64,000 bases of DNA from the NCBI GenBank assembly GCA_963575745.1, contig CAUYUJ010015838.1:205001-269000 (forward strand), given 5' to 3'. Position 1 is the stretch's first letter. Every line of letters begins with the position of its first letter. Below, in pieces: positions 1 to 9,722 of the stretch. Below the pieces are notes generated by a model. The model had not been told where the DNA came from and ran no database searches. It saw only the letters and a list, made by a program, of their open reading frames with translations. The stretch is from Prorocentrum cordatum. Taxonomy: Eukaryota > Sar > Dinophyceae > Prorocentrales > Prorocentraceae. The position numbers were made by a program, and so were the translations under genes.

Positions 1-1282
1 CCAGGAAAAAGACAGGCCAATAGTAGCAGGCCTGGATGGGGTGCATCGAGTTGGCGTGCATGCCCCAGCGCGAGAGCGTGTCCCACATCCAGCGGTGTCC
101 GAGACTCGGGAATGCGGCCGCGATGTCCATGCTGACAACACTGGGCATGTCTATCGATGCTGAGGGAGATAGGCCGAGCTGTCTGGAAGCGGCGTCCACC
201 ACGACAACGTTATTCAAAAACTGGCGGTCATTGACGAAGCCCTGCTGCTCGGGCGACGTCTGGGCGGCGAGGGCGTGGAGCTGGCGATTCGAGGCGGAGG
301 CCAGCAACTTCACAGCCGAGTTCTTCATTGAGAGCGGACGGAGGCATCCGGGAGTGCGCATGCACTCGGAATTGCCAAGCGGCTCGTCGCCTTTCGGCAA
401 CATGGCCATGAGGGAATAGTTGAGATCGTACGGAGCGTTGCTGTTGGCGGCGATGCCAAAGCGAAGTCAGCGAGGATGTCGAAGCTGTCGGGCGTGCGGA
501 GCCACGCCTGGTAAGGAAGAGCGTCAGGACATAGGGCAGAGTCGCCAGCAAGCCTAAGGGCTTTTTCCAGCGTTCGTGCGTCAGGAAGTGCAAGATCGGC
601 GGGCGGGCGCCGCGGGAAGGTGGAGTTGAGGTACTCGGTGAAGCGCGCGCGGTCGACGTGCTTCTCTGCGCAGACGGGGGCCCAGTGCCTCATGATGGCC
701 TGGTACATCGCTGCGAAATCGGTCACAATGTCTGTCGATTGCCAGCGACGAACTTGATGCCCGCCGGCACGGGCGCTTGGTGAAAGGTCGCCACATATCG
801 CCGCGAAGGCCTTCAAGTTTGGCGCGCCGTCGCAATTTCTGGCCAAGAGGAATGTTGTTGGCTGCGAAGGCAGCTCTGGAACGAGCTGATGCAAGCGCTT
901 TCCTCTCATCACTGAGGCTGGCGTGCTTGGTGTCGGCGGCAACCGTGAAGTCGTGCATGTCGTGGATGCAGACGGTGCCCTCGATGGCCTTCAGGTGGGG
1001 CTTGCGGATGTCGGCGTTCTCAATGAAGGTCTTCACGAGCTTGACATTTTGGTGCCATACGGCTCTCGCGATGCTGCGCAGAGACTTGGCGCGAACCTCA
1101 CGCGAGACAGATGCCGACTGCGACTGTAGTAGCTCGGCCGCGGGGATCTGGGTCAGGGAATCGCGTGCCTGTGCAGCGGCGATCTGCAGGGCTACCTTGA
1201 GGGGGCGCCACTTAGCGATGGGCGCGAGCGTGGACACGCCGATGCTTGCGAGGAGCTTCTTGATGTGACGCGGGTAGTGCAC
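1..1282 (-). pseudogene. LINE-C ORF2: linker and N-terminal reverse transcriptase, continuing off the window
   Basis: The segment 1282-780 encodes the APE-RT linker (LRSIARAVWHQ..., VCIHDMHDF), which parallels the linker of LINE-A (ISRSVARCVWRG). The RT begins at about 430 with ALCPDALPYQAW. After frameshifts it shows GFVNDRQFLNNVVVVD (about 240-195) and the motif A region SMDIAAAFPSLGHRW (about 130-85) with its catalytic aspartate. The YADD box and thumb would lie beyond base 1. Frame changes near 780, 460 and 230 show decay. Confidence 0.8.
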
Positions 1283-1339
1283 GGTGTCGAGGAATGCCTC
1301 GCCCGGTGGCAGGCCCGGGCTTGCGGAGGCGGATGCGTA

Positions 1340-2135
1340 AGTGCATGATCCTGTGGTCGCTGATGGGGCCTCTGGAGTTCTCGAGCGGCGAGTCGTCGGC
1401 GACCTAGATCGTCTCCATGAGGGGCATGAGGTGGGCCGGAAGATTGATGAAGCATCTGTCGATGGTCGACTCGCTCATGTTGGCTTGCGGTCTATGCGTC
1501 GTAGACGGCGTCGTGATCCCAATCATGTCGCGAAACAGGGGGCGCCAGAAGACAGGCTGGCACTGGTAGCGCTGCGCGGCTGTAGTGTCCGCGCACACGG
1601 GGGTGTTGATAGGCTTCGGCGGGAACTCAGAGACGTTGAAGTCACCCACTATGACGAGAAGGCGATGTTGAGGTCGCTCGTTGGCATGTCTCCGACGAGC
1701 TTGTCACTGGCCCCGAAGACGCAGGCGGTCAGCAGGGGTGAAGCCGAAGTCGTGGGAGTTGAAGACGGCGGCTTCAAACTGGAGGCTGGCATCCGCGGCG
1801 CGCAGCCAGGCGGCGCGGCCAAGGATAACGGCATAAAGCCTGATGCGAGGGCGTAGTTCTGGTGGAAGCTGTTGTTCTTGTCTGTCGAATGGGACGAGGA
1901 AGCCAACGTCGCTGGCGTTGCTGACGGGGAAGCCGTCGCACATCATCGAGGAGAGGTGCGGCTTGTACCTGTGCTGAGCGGGGTTAGCAAGGGTACTCAG
2001 ATCGTCGATGGGACCATGGGTTTCTTGTGCTGCAGTAAGTGCACGCTGGCGGAAGTCAGGCAAGAGTTGTCGGCGTTTGTCAGCGCGCCTTTGATCATAT
2101 TGTCCCAGAAGAGCTCGCGCATTCCCGAAGGCGAC
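1340..2135 (-). pseudogene. LINE-C ORF2: APE-type endonuclease domain
   Basis: This domain nicks the genomic target so that the RT can prime. Motifs appear in the expected order but in different frames: FGNARALLG (2130-2104), AAQETHG (about 2030-2010), VFNSHDFGFT (about 1755), GDFNVSEF (about 1643-1620), STIDRCFINLP (about 1480-1450) and GPISDHRIMH (about 1372-1343). QE, GDFN, ID and SDH are the catalytic and metal-binding signatures of APE endonucleases. At least two frameshifts (near 1700 and near 1400) separate them, so this copy is inactive. Confidence 0.85.
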
Positions 2136-2184
2136 GTTGAGGCCATCCTGCGACGGTGAAAGGAGCCACGGGCTCCAGCGAAGA

Positions 2185-2654
2185 CTAAATCCACTGCGCG
2201 GCCGAGAGGGCGTCTGAGAAGTTTGACTCGAACTCTGCCATGACTTTCTGCTGTAAGGCGTTGTCGAAACCGCGGTCGACCGCTGCATGAGACCACTGGA
2301 GCTTTGTGGGAGTGACAGCATTGCTACCAACAACAAGACGCACCAGGGCACCGCCACGGTTCGCCACGTAGCCCAGGGTGCGGTGGGGGCGTACATCGAC
2401 TTCTGGCTTGGCATTGTGCATGATCTTGGCGGGGCGCTTGACCTGGAATTATGCGCGCACGGCCTCCGGGCTTTTGCCGGCAGATACATGCAGAGGAGCA
2501 CGCGCACCGTTAGCCTGGCTGACATGAAAGGTTCTCCACTCTTTCCCATTGCGAAGAGCACTATCGAGGCGCTGTGCGCGAGGCTCCACCACAACGGCGC
2601 CCCCACTGACCTGAAACGAGTGGCGCTTGGCAGGGCCGACTGTGTTGAAGATGA
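2185..2654 (-). pseudogene. LINE-C ORF1, C-terminal part
   Basis: The open frame resumes as VIFNTVGP after the YR element. It contains NGKEWRTFHVSQ followed by PLHVSAGK, matching NGSWRAFHVDVG and PIHISADK of LINE-A ORF1 (residues 358-381). A frameshift near 2435 moves the rest into another frame, which ends KLQWSHAAVDRGFD..., matching KVEWNLPALADAGL near the LINE-A ORF1 C-terminus. In LINE ORF1 proteins this half is the nucleic-acid-binding region. Its order and spacing relative to the 8985-9410 piece fit a single ORF1 of about 450 residues. Confidence 0.7.
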
Positions 2655-2658
2655 CCAT

Positions 2659-2833
2659 CGTGACGCTATCCTGGCCAGGAGACATGTTGCGTGTCTCGGA
2701 CCAGGCAGACAGGGCAGCACCTGGGCAGAGCTCGGTCAGAGACGAACGAAGGAGGAGGGACGAGCGAGAGGCACACACACACACACACACCACCACCACA
2801 GCACCACCACAACACAACACACACACGAACGAG

Positions 2834-2888
<55 letters not shown>

Positions 2889-2916
2889 AAGAGAGAGAGA
2901 GAGAGAGAAAAACAAA
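2659..2916 (-). repeat. YR element repeat B2
   Basis: This is the outer copy of B, ending at the ATGG core next to the resuming LINE-C ORF1. It holds a 2771-2835 AC-rich tract and a 2836-2915 (GA)n tract. Confidence 0.85.
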
Positions 2917-2950
2917 AAAATACCCCAAACATAGGGAGGCAGCGGGCGGG

Positions 2951-3030
2951 CACAGAAAAGGCTTGAGCCGTGACGGTTGCAGGCAGCCGCGCGGCCCTCA
3001 AACGCTCTACGATTACTGTTCAAGCACAAC
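2951..3030 (-). repeat. YR element internal repeat A2
   Basis: This is the second copy of A, lying between B1 and B2. The A2/B2 side includes about 35 bp of A-rich spacer (2917-2950), which is probably microsatellite drift. Confidence 0.88.
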
Positions 3031-3034
3031 CCAT

Positions 3035-3233
3035 CGTGGCGCTATCCCTGACCAGGAGACATTTTGTGTGTCTCGGGCCAGGCAGATCCAACCCGACAGG
3101 GTAGCACCTGGGCAGAGCTCGGTCAGAGACGAACGAAGGAGGAGGGACGAGCGAGAGACACACACACACACACACACCACAGCACCACCGCAACACAACA
3201 CACACGAACGGGGAGGAGGAGAGAGAGAGAGAA

Positions 3234-3274
<41 letters not shown>

Positions 3275-3281
3275 AGACCCC
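3035..3281 (-). repeat. YR element repeat B1
   Basis: B1 matches B2 across CGCTATCC...GAGACAT, GTGTCTCGG.CCAGGCAG and an identical run of about 55 bp (3103-3157 against 2716-2770), then (AC)n and (GA)n tracts. B1 has an extra 10-11 bp near 3087-3097. By eye the non-microsatellite part is about 90% identical. Confidence 0.85.
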
Positions 3282-3316
3282 TAGCCACCCCGAACGGGCT
3301 TCTGGCATTTGCCGCC

Positions 3317-4110
3317 TTAAGATATAATATGACGCAATCGCACTAAACGATTTGAATCGACACTGCGTTTCAGAGCTCGGGCAAAGCAAGAACAAAAACG
3401 AAGGGGATACGGCTCAGCAGCGCGAGTCCAAAGTTTGCCCGAGCTCTGATCAAACCCCTTCAAGACAATGCGGGGCTTGGACGCGTGAATGCAGATCCCG
3501 CCTCGGCCATAACAGAGAGTAGGCAACTGGATGGAAAAGTTCGGGGCCAAACTTGCACCCTTGTCCTTTTGCGCCACCGCGCCCCGAAACCACAATAGTC
3601 CACAGTGCAGGCCTGGCTAGTCGGTCGACGGGCCAGGCGCTCGAGCGGAGGGGCCTTCCATACCCAGCTGGACCCTGGGTTCTCCAGCGCCACGGGAGTG
3701 CCGACGCGGAGGCAGCTCCGAACAACCCGAAGACAAAAACGCAACTGCTCGTTACCCCTCTTGCACGCTTCGGAGGCCCTGGAATCCAGATTCGGGAGGC
3801 CCCAGATGTGCTCGGCACTACGTAAACGGCACCAGCTGGAACCCGGTGGACCGTGGCGGGCTTGGGACCAGGTGCAGCAAGGGCTTCCCATCCAGACAAC
3901 TGAAACCACATTACTGGTGATCCACCCGAGAAGCGTCGTTTGGACAACGCGGCGGTTCAAATCAAACCAAGGCTGTTTCAAAATGTCGGCAGAAACCGAG
4001 GCGAAACCCTGGGCCCTCATGGCCCTGGACAGCCCGCCTTTTCCCGCATAAAGTTCCAAGAGAACTTGACTGTGATGACTTCTTGCTGAACCTGAAGCGC
4101 GCCGCAACAT
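3317..4110 (-). pseudogene. YR element C5-cytosine-methyltransferase-like domain
   Basis: The first frame (4110-3460, 216 codons) begins 33 bp after the recombinase stop. It shows motif I LELYAGKGGLSRAMRAQGF, motif IV GSPCCTWSQARHG with the catalytic PC, motif VI ALENPGSSWVW and the motif VIII-like DYCGFGARWRKRTR. After a frameshift near 3575 the expected C-terminus continues in a second frame: LCYGRGGICIHASKPRIVL and WTRAAEPYP, ending at 3317. These are the ordered motifs of Dcm/DNMT-type enzymes, with a short target-recognition region. It lies inside the terminal repeats, so it travels with the element. It may have modified host or element DNA; substrate and activity are not visible. Confidence 0.78.
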
Positions 4111-4142
4111 GCGGCGAAGCCGAAGCCTAATCTCAGCGTCGG

Positions 4143-5300
4143 TCAGCGGAGCCGCGCCAGGAGGGGCGCCGGTGGCAGCGCCGCGCCGCCCAGCACGATG
4201 CCTGGCAGGTTGTGCATCCCTGCACTGCCGATGTCCAGCACCTCCTGCGGCACCTTATGAAGCTCGGCAAGAGCGCGAGCCTCTTTGCCGTACCTCTTCA
4301 TCATGGCGTCGCTGCGCCAGCGGCCTCGGGCCTGGACCTCTAGCGGGATCCGCCGCTTCGAGAGCAGGTCGTGCCACGCGCCACCGTGCCGCAGGCCGTG
4401 GGCGGTGATGCCCATCGCCGCCACGCCCAGGGCCTCGGCGGCCTCCTGGATCCTGACGATGAGGTTGCCTGGCTCGAAGGTCCAGATCCGCTGCTCCAGG
4501 GAGCGGCATCCCACCTTCAGCTTCCTCGAGCAGGGGTCGAGAAAGTCCAAGTCGTCCAGCACCACGCTCTCGTCCCAGGCGCCAACATTGGTCAGCTTCT
4601 CGAGCTCCGCCGAGCCCGAGAGGAGGCCCCAACAACGAGTCTGGGGCCCTCTTGCAGCCACAGGTGGCACCAGATGGAGCGCCGTCAAGGAATCGCACTC
4701 GCCCGGCTGCAGGTACGCGCTGAGGCACAGCAAGGTGGCTACCGCCTGCTCGACAAGGCGGCGCGGCAACAGGTGACCCACAATGGCCAGCATCAGCACG
4801 TGGGGTGTCGGCAACTGCGTCTAGCGTGGGACGACCTTCGCCCATCCTGCAAGCGCCCGGGCCGAGCGAGGCAAACTCTGGTCCACGTAGCGGCCAACCT
4901 CCGGGCAGTTGAACTTCACCGCCGCTAAGGTCTTGCTGGCCACATCGCCTGCCCTGCCAAGGTAGAACAGCTTGTCCAGGTAGAGGACCAGCGCGTTGTC
5001 CAGTCGTTGCACATTGTTCCAGTCGAGGCCCGACTCCAGGGCCCACTCGAGAAACGATCTCATCTTCTTGAAGTAATCTTTGCGTGTAGCAACCGCCACT
5101 GAACGGCTCTCGAGGCACGTCATGTGGGGCGAGTCCTGGAGGGGCCCCGATGGCAGCGATGATCGGCGGCACTGCGTCCGCCGCGCTGCTGCTGCTGCCG
5201 CTGACGGCGCGGCCAGCCCCGCCAGCCAGCACCCCTGGGTCGCCACCAGGGAGCGCATCTGGTAAGGGGCCGATCGGGCTGAAAGCTGGGAGCCTCGGGA
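4143..5300 (-). pseudogene. YR element tyrosine recombinase
   Basis: This enzyme would integrate the circular cDNA, replacing a DDE integrase. The core-binding domain (about 5100-4825) shows ATRKDYFKKMRSFLEWA and SKTLAAVKFNCPEVGR. The catalytic domain (4814-4143) has AYLQPGECDSL (4716-4696), ITAHGLRHGGAWH with the H-x-x-R box (4408-4384), RGRWRSDAMM and the nucleophile RYGKEA (4305-4279). Two defects are visible. An in-frame TAG at 4821-4823 separates the two domains, and the first catalytic arginine of the usual R-P-x-E box reads Gln. A frameshift lies between it and RNase H (about 5380-5130). The active-site His, second Arg and Tyr are kept. Confidence 0.88.
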
Positions 5301-5395
5301 CGGCTGGAAGAGGCTTAGCAGGCTCGCTATCACGAACCTTGTTGCCCGCCTGGATGGTGAAGTCCTGCTCCTGCTGACGCTTGATGTACGACAGA

Positions 5396-7486
5396 CCTCG
5401 GAATGGATTGTCTGCTGGATTCCTTTCGGACGGGACCCAGCGCACATGTATGTGAAGACGGCGCCCCAGGGTCAACGCGGCCAGCTCTCGCAGGACATCC
5501 CGAAGCTGAAAAGCCGCCGAGCGGCCCTTTCCGACTGCCAGCGCAAGCCCCGCGTTGTCAACGAGGGCGAGCATACGACGCCCAAACGCTCGACGATCCC
5601 GAAGGGTGTGACGCAGAGCATTCGAAGGCGCGAGTCCCTCCAGACGTAAGATGTTCGCTGGGCCCCGCCACGGAAAGGACTCCACGATATGCCAGGCCTC
5701 TGCATCTGTGAAGCTCGCCTCGACCATGTCGTACGACTTCTTGAACTCCTCGGCCTGCCGCAAGCTGTCAGGCAGGTCGTCAGCGCAAGCGGTCTCCGCG
5801 ACGTCGGTGGCGAACGCGTGGCTCCGAGCGGCAGCGGCGCCCTGCCTGCACCGCCACTTCTCCGCTGTGCGGCCCCAGCGAGCGACCAGCTCCGGGTCCG
5901 CTTGGCGCACGCAAACACCACAGCCCCAAGGGGAGGCGTCACTGGCGGTCACGGTCGGCAGCCACTTGGCGTCGGTGTGGGCCACGAACAGCGGGAGCAG
6001 ATTCCTAGCGAGCTTGAGCTCCTCGACGACCGAGTCCCAGAGCGGGGCCACCTCCTGCTCATGCTTCTTCACGAAAGCGTAGATCGCGTTGAAGATCGAC
6101 AAGGTAGGACGCTGCAGCAACATCAGCCACGTCGCATGACCCAGGATGACCTCCAGGACTCCGCCCGAGCAGCGGCCGCGGCGCAGCAGCTCCTCGATCG
6201 CCAGCCGAAGGCGCCACATCCGCCGGGTAGACGCTCGAACGGCATGGGCGCGCCCGTCGAACGAGAGGCCCACGAAGTCGGCGTGATCCACGGCCTCTGA
6301 CGTGTCCTCATGCACGGTGAAGCCCTGGTCCTCAAGGCTTGAATAGACGAGCTGGCCAGCAGCTGTAACCCGATCCTTCGGCGCGCCCTGCATCGTGAAG
6401 TTGTCAACGTAGCCGGCAGCGCCTAGCGGCCGCTCAGGCCCAAACGGGCGAGAGGCAGCGCGATCCTTCACCAAGACGTCCGCGTCCAGACCGCCACGCG
6501 CGAGGCCCTCCTCCGTGACCAGCTGGCAGAAGTGCAAAGCCCAGCTCCAGCCCATCGGTAACACCGTCAAGATGGGCGCGAGGGAAGCAGAGGCAGCGAC
6601 CCGCGCGCCTCCTACCAACGGCCGCCCGACCAGGCCAGCCCGAACAGGTGGTAGACGAAAAGCATGACCCGAGCTCAGGCGGCACCGAGATGGCGTAGAA
6701 GGCGTTCTGCACATCGCCCACGGAGTACCAGACCACGTCACACTCGCTAATTTCCATTCGAGAAAGCAAAGGCCGAGGGCAGGCGCGTGGCCGGCGGCGG
6801 CTCGAAGTCACAGTTGGCCAACCGCGTATCGAAGATGATCCGTTATTGCCCAGACTTCTTCTTGGCGAAGAAGAGCCCCGCGGAGGCCTCGGCCTGGGTG
6901 GGAACCAGGCGTGCCATCCCGCGCTCCAGCACCCCCTTCACAAAGTCCGCGTGGGCGCGCTGGTGGCGGAAGGCGGGGTCCACATAAGGCTGGCAGAGAC
7001 CGAGCTCAGACCGGAGGGCTGCCGCTGCAGCTGGAGGTCTTCGCATCTTGGCCGTCAAGTCTCCAGCCAGGAGGCGCGCTCAATCGAGGGTGCGCTGCCC
7101 AGGTCCACTGGGGCCGCTCCCAAGGCTGGCCAGGACGCGAGGTCCTTGCTGTAGGGCACGACGGTGGTGGAAGTCTCGCCGTGCACCACGGCGGATCCGC
7201 AGAGCTCACGCAGGCTCCCGCGGGGGTGGGCGTCGGCTGGGCGGGCACCGGCGGCAAAGTAGCAGCGCTCCAAGTGCTCGAGGCAAGACTGTTGCACAAC
7301 CGACGGCTGCCCAGCTGCATCGCCACCGCGACCAGAGAGAGAGCTGGGGGCGTGGAGGCCATCATTCGCCCATTCGAGCGCGCGAAGACGTCGGAGGGCG
7401 CGGCGTTCGACTGCTCGAGAGCGGCCACCTCCGCGCTGCGGAAGTGGAAGAATGGGCAGTGGGAACACGTCGCGCTGGCGACTCAT
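5396..7486 (-). pseudogene. YR element reverse transcriptase and RNase H
   Basis: The enzyme copies element RNA and removes the template. In order I see LRELCGSAVVHGE and TVVPYSKDLASWP (7230-7130), GLFFAKKKSGQ (about 6875-6846), RIIFDTRLANCDF in a second frame (about 6842-6800), motif A SVGDVQNAFYAISVP (about 6730-6690), LPMGWSWALHFCQ (about 6570-6530) and motif C YVDN (6411-6400). RNase H follows with TVTASDASPWGCG (about 5955-5920), LALVDNAGLAL (about 5570-5540) and VRWVPSERNPADNPF (about 5440-5400). YVDN in place of YxDD and the WVPSE.NPAD ending are typical of DIRS/Ngaro-like elements. Frameshifts near 6850 and 6650 break it. Confidence 0.85.
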
Positions 7487-7573
7487 CCCGCAACAGCCGA
7501 AAAAAAAGAAAAGCCTGCTAGCCCGGGGCCAAGGAGCGGCAGGCAGCCGAGTCCGCGAGGGAGCAGCCGAGGG

Positions 7574-8836
7574 TTACTCGCCCTCTTTGCCGCCCTTGGC
7601 CCCTCTCTGTGGACGGGCCAGCGCGCGTTCCTCTCTTGCCTTCCTCTGCCCCCTGGCGATCGCGGTCTCGTGGGAGATCTGCTCACTGATCCAGATGCTG
7701 AGCTCTGGGGCCACCATGAGCCCACGAGTGGTCGCCGTGCCCGCGAAATAGTGGTGCTCGTCTCGGCGGGACTCGTCGCCGAGCTTAGTGCCGAGGATCT
7801 GGTCACGATAACGCTCTTCGCACAACTGCAACTGGCGCGACACCAGCTCGGGCGCGCCCATGTTGCTGATGTCCAGCTGGTCGTAGCACGGCGCCGTCTC
7901 GAAGATCTTGCTCAACTCCGGGAGCGTGGACGCTGTGAAGTCCCCCAGCGCAAGCCTGATGTTGGACCTCCACTGCACATGGTGGCCGAGAGCACAGCCG
8001 CCATTCTCCAGCATGAACAGAGCCACCCACGCCACGGCAAGAGGGCCTGGGACAGGCCAGTCGACCCACGCCGAGGGCGACAAGATCGCGACCGCGTCGG
8101 CAAACTGGAAGTCGTAGATCGCCTGTCCTGCCGCGGCGGCGGGGATGGCCTCGCCAGGCCCACAGAGACGCCAAGAGGCGATGTCGGCGTCGTCCGCCAA
8201 GAAATGCTCGCTGAAGAGATTGTGATCGGGCGAGACCACCGCTGCGTGCAGAGGCTGCACGCTGCTGACGCTCACCACCACGCGCTTGTGCCGCAGCACA
8301 AGACCAAGAACGGAATACGCCACGATCACCTCAACGCCGACATTCATCCGCCGCCTGGACACGTCCACGGCCGCGAGGCACACAGCGATCCAGCGACCCC
8401 TCCAGGGCGCGCAGTGCTCCGCCCTCCTGCGGCGAGCCTTGCGACCGGCCCGCGATGCCGCCTGCCTGGCGGCGCGCCAGGCCGCAAGCGGCGGCCACAC
8501 CGCGATTGAAGAGCTCCCAGACGAACAGCGCGAGCAGCCCGAAGCCCAGCTCGTCGCCCCAAGACCACTGCCCTGGCTCCGGCTTGGGGCTGGCCGGGCG
8601 GGGTTGGGGCAGGTGTCCCTGGCTGGGGCGGCCAGCGCCGGCGAGCACTGGGCGAGCGCCACGCAGAGGTCCTCGACCTGCGCAGCAGGCGGCGGCGCGG
8701 CCGCCGGGCAGCCCCGCGGTTCCGGGGCAAGCGCTCGGACGGGCCTCGCCGCCTCCAGAGCGGCCGGCGCGGGCGCCAGCGGCCGCGAGCCCCCATCAGC
8801 CGCCCCAGCCAGGCGGCGCAGGCGGGAACGCGACAA
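7574..8836 (-). CDS. YR element gag-position protein (ORF1)
   Basis: This is the first open frame after A1, 420 codons and intact. The N-terminal third is Ala/Pro/Arg-rich and low in complexity. The middle (from about residue 180) holds a hydrophobic block, VEVIVAYSVLGLVL, followed by VSPDHNLFSEHF. The C-terminal third reads APELVSRQLQLCEERYRDQI and HHYFAG, then a charged tail (KAREERALARPQRG). I recall similar blocks upstream of RTs in dinoflagellate predicted proteins, but cannot name a domain. Its position between the terminal repeat and RT suggests a gag-like role, which is inference. The start at 8836 is the first Met; the true start may be further in. Confidence 0.55.
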   Translation of the reverse strand: MSRSRLRRLAGAADGGSRPLAPAPAALEAARPVRALAPEPRGCPAAAPPPAAQVEDLCVALAQCSPALAAPARDTCPNPARPAPSRSQGSGLGATSWASGCSRCSSGSSSIAVWPPLAAWRAARQAASRAGRKARRRRAEHCAPWRGRWIAVCLAAVDVSRRRMNVGVEVIVAYSVLGLVLRHKRVVVSVSSVQPLHAAVVSPDHNLFSEHFLADDADIASWRLCGPGEAIPAAAAGQAIYDFQFADAVAILSPSAWVDWPVPGPLAVAWVALFMLENGGCALGHHVQWRSNIRLALGDFTASTLPELSKIFETAPCYDQLDISNMGAPELVSRQLQLCEERYRDQILGTKLGDESRRDEHHYFAGTATTRGLMVAPELSIWISEQISHETAIARGQRKAREERALARPQRGAKGGKEGE

Positions 8837-8900
8837 GCGACACGCCGAGGGCCACAGGGCGCGTGCGCGAGCCTCCGCGCGAGAGCCACCTGAGGCCCCT

Positions 8901-8980
8901 CACAAAACAGGCTTGAGCCGTGGCGGTTGCAGGCAGCCGCGCGGCCCTCAAACGCTCTACGATTACTGTTCAAGAACAAC
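8901..8980 (-). repeat. YR element terminal repeat A1
   Basis: The outer 70 bp (8911-8980) match A2 at 2961-3030 with two differences (8922 and 8975). The next 10 bp are 80% identical. The offset is exactly 5950 bp. It borders the LINE-C flank at the ATGG core. Confidence 0.9.
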
Positions 8981-8984
8981 CCAT

Positions 8985-9410
8985 GCTCTTGCTGATCTCG
9001 GCCTTCTCGGACCACTCCTTGAGGGCGCGTTCGAGCTCGGGCTGGCAGAACTCCTGAGGGCTGTCGCACCAGAGCGTGGCGGGGTCGGGGTCGCGGTCCC
9101 AGGTGCCCAGGCCGTCTGGGCTGAGAGCTGGAGCCCTGGCTTCCGCTGCAATGGCGATGGCTCCCAGCTTGGCGACGGCGGCTTTGAGGTCGATGTTTTG
9201 CTGCTCGAAGATGTTGGTGCGCTCGTGGACGGCTGTGATGGGGCGTTCTGTGGCTTCATGACGTTTGCTGAACTCTGCGGTGATCTGGGTGATGCTGGCG
9301 AAGAATTTCTTTGCTGGCTTGGGCAGTGTCGACTCTGGCTGTTGCTTCGAACTTGTCGGATGCGTCTTTGATCTGAGCGGCCATGGTCTCCTCGAGTGGT
9401 TTTCGAACAT
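8985..9410 (-). pseudogene. LINE-C ORF1, N-terminal part
   Basis: ORF1 proteins of LINEs bind RNA and form the retrotransposition particle. A likely start MAAQIKDASDKF lies near 9384 in a neighbouring frame, and a frameshift is needed about 25 codons later to join the frame shown here. The following segment is helical and charged (KKFFASITQITAEFSKRHE...), as expected for a coiled coil. It then reads WDRDPDPATL, which aligns to WDREVDLSIL in LINE-A ORF1 (residues 279-288). The frame breaks at EISKSM, exactly where the YR element was inserted. The product is a fragment and cannot function. Confidence 0.7.
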
Positions 9411-9722
9411 GACCGGGTAAGTCATGCACTGCAAGCTTCGCTGCTCCATCATGCCATGGGTCTTGCTGCCGTTTGCCACCGTCGTGCTCATGTCCGTTGG
9501 GAAAAAGGAGAGCGACCGGTCCAGCTGCTCGTGGCGTCCCAATGGGGACACGCAGAGGCCCGTGCCAGCCTCAGGGCATCGCACGTGGAGGCTACTGCAG
9601 GCGAGCGCAGTGCCAAATATGAAGCTCAACCAGCAGGGCAGCTGGAAGGCGCAGCGCGAAAAAGGGGTCCTTAGCTGTCCCTGGACCAAGGGTCCTAGTG
9701 CTCTGCCACGGGGCGAAATCAT

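Larger units (their letters stand above)
2655..8984 (-). mobile_element. Tyrosine-recombinase retrotransposon with split direct repeats (A1-ORFs-B1-A2-B2)
   Basis: Read on the minus strand the element runs A1 (8980-8901), gag-position ORF, RT/RNase H, tyrosine recombinase, methyltransferase-like domain, B1 (about 3281-3035), A2 (3030-2951), B2 (about 2916-2659). This is the layout of Ngaro/PAT-type YR retrotransposons. The minus-strand tetranucleotide ATGG lies at each of three junctions: flank/A1 (8984-8981), B1/A2 (3034-3031) and B2/flank (2658-2655). There is no other target duplication, as expected when a circular cDNA integrates by recombination at a short shared core. All ORFs carry frameshifts or stops, so the copy is now inactive. 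A1 and A2 differ at 2 of 70 core positions. Confidence 0.88.

Noticed and set aside
2659-3281. Simple tandem duplication of a microsatellite block
   Set aside because: Phase relative to the A repeats, the ATGG junctions and the LINE flanks shows that the two copies are B1 and B2 of the YR element.
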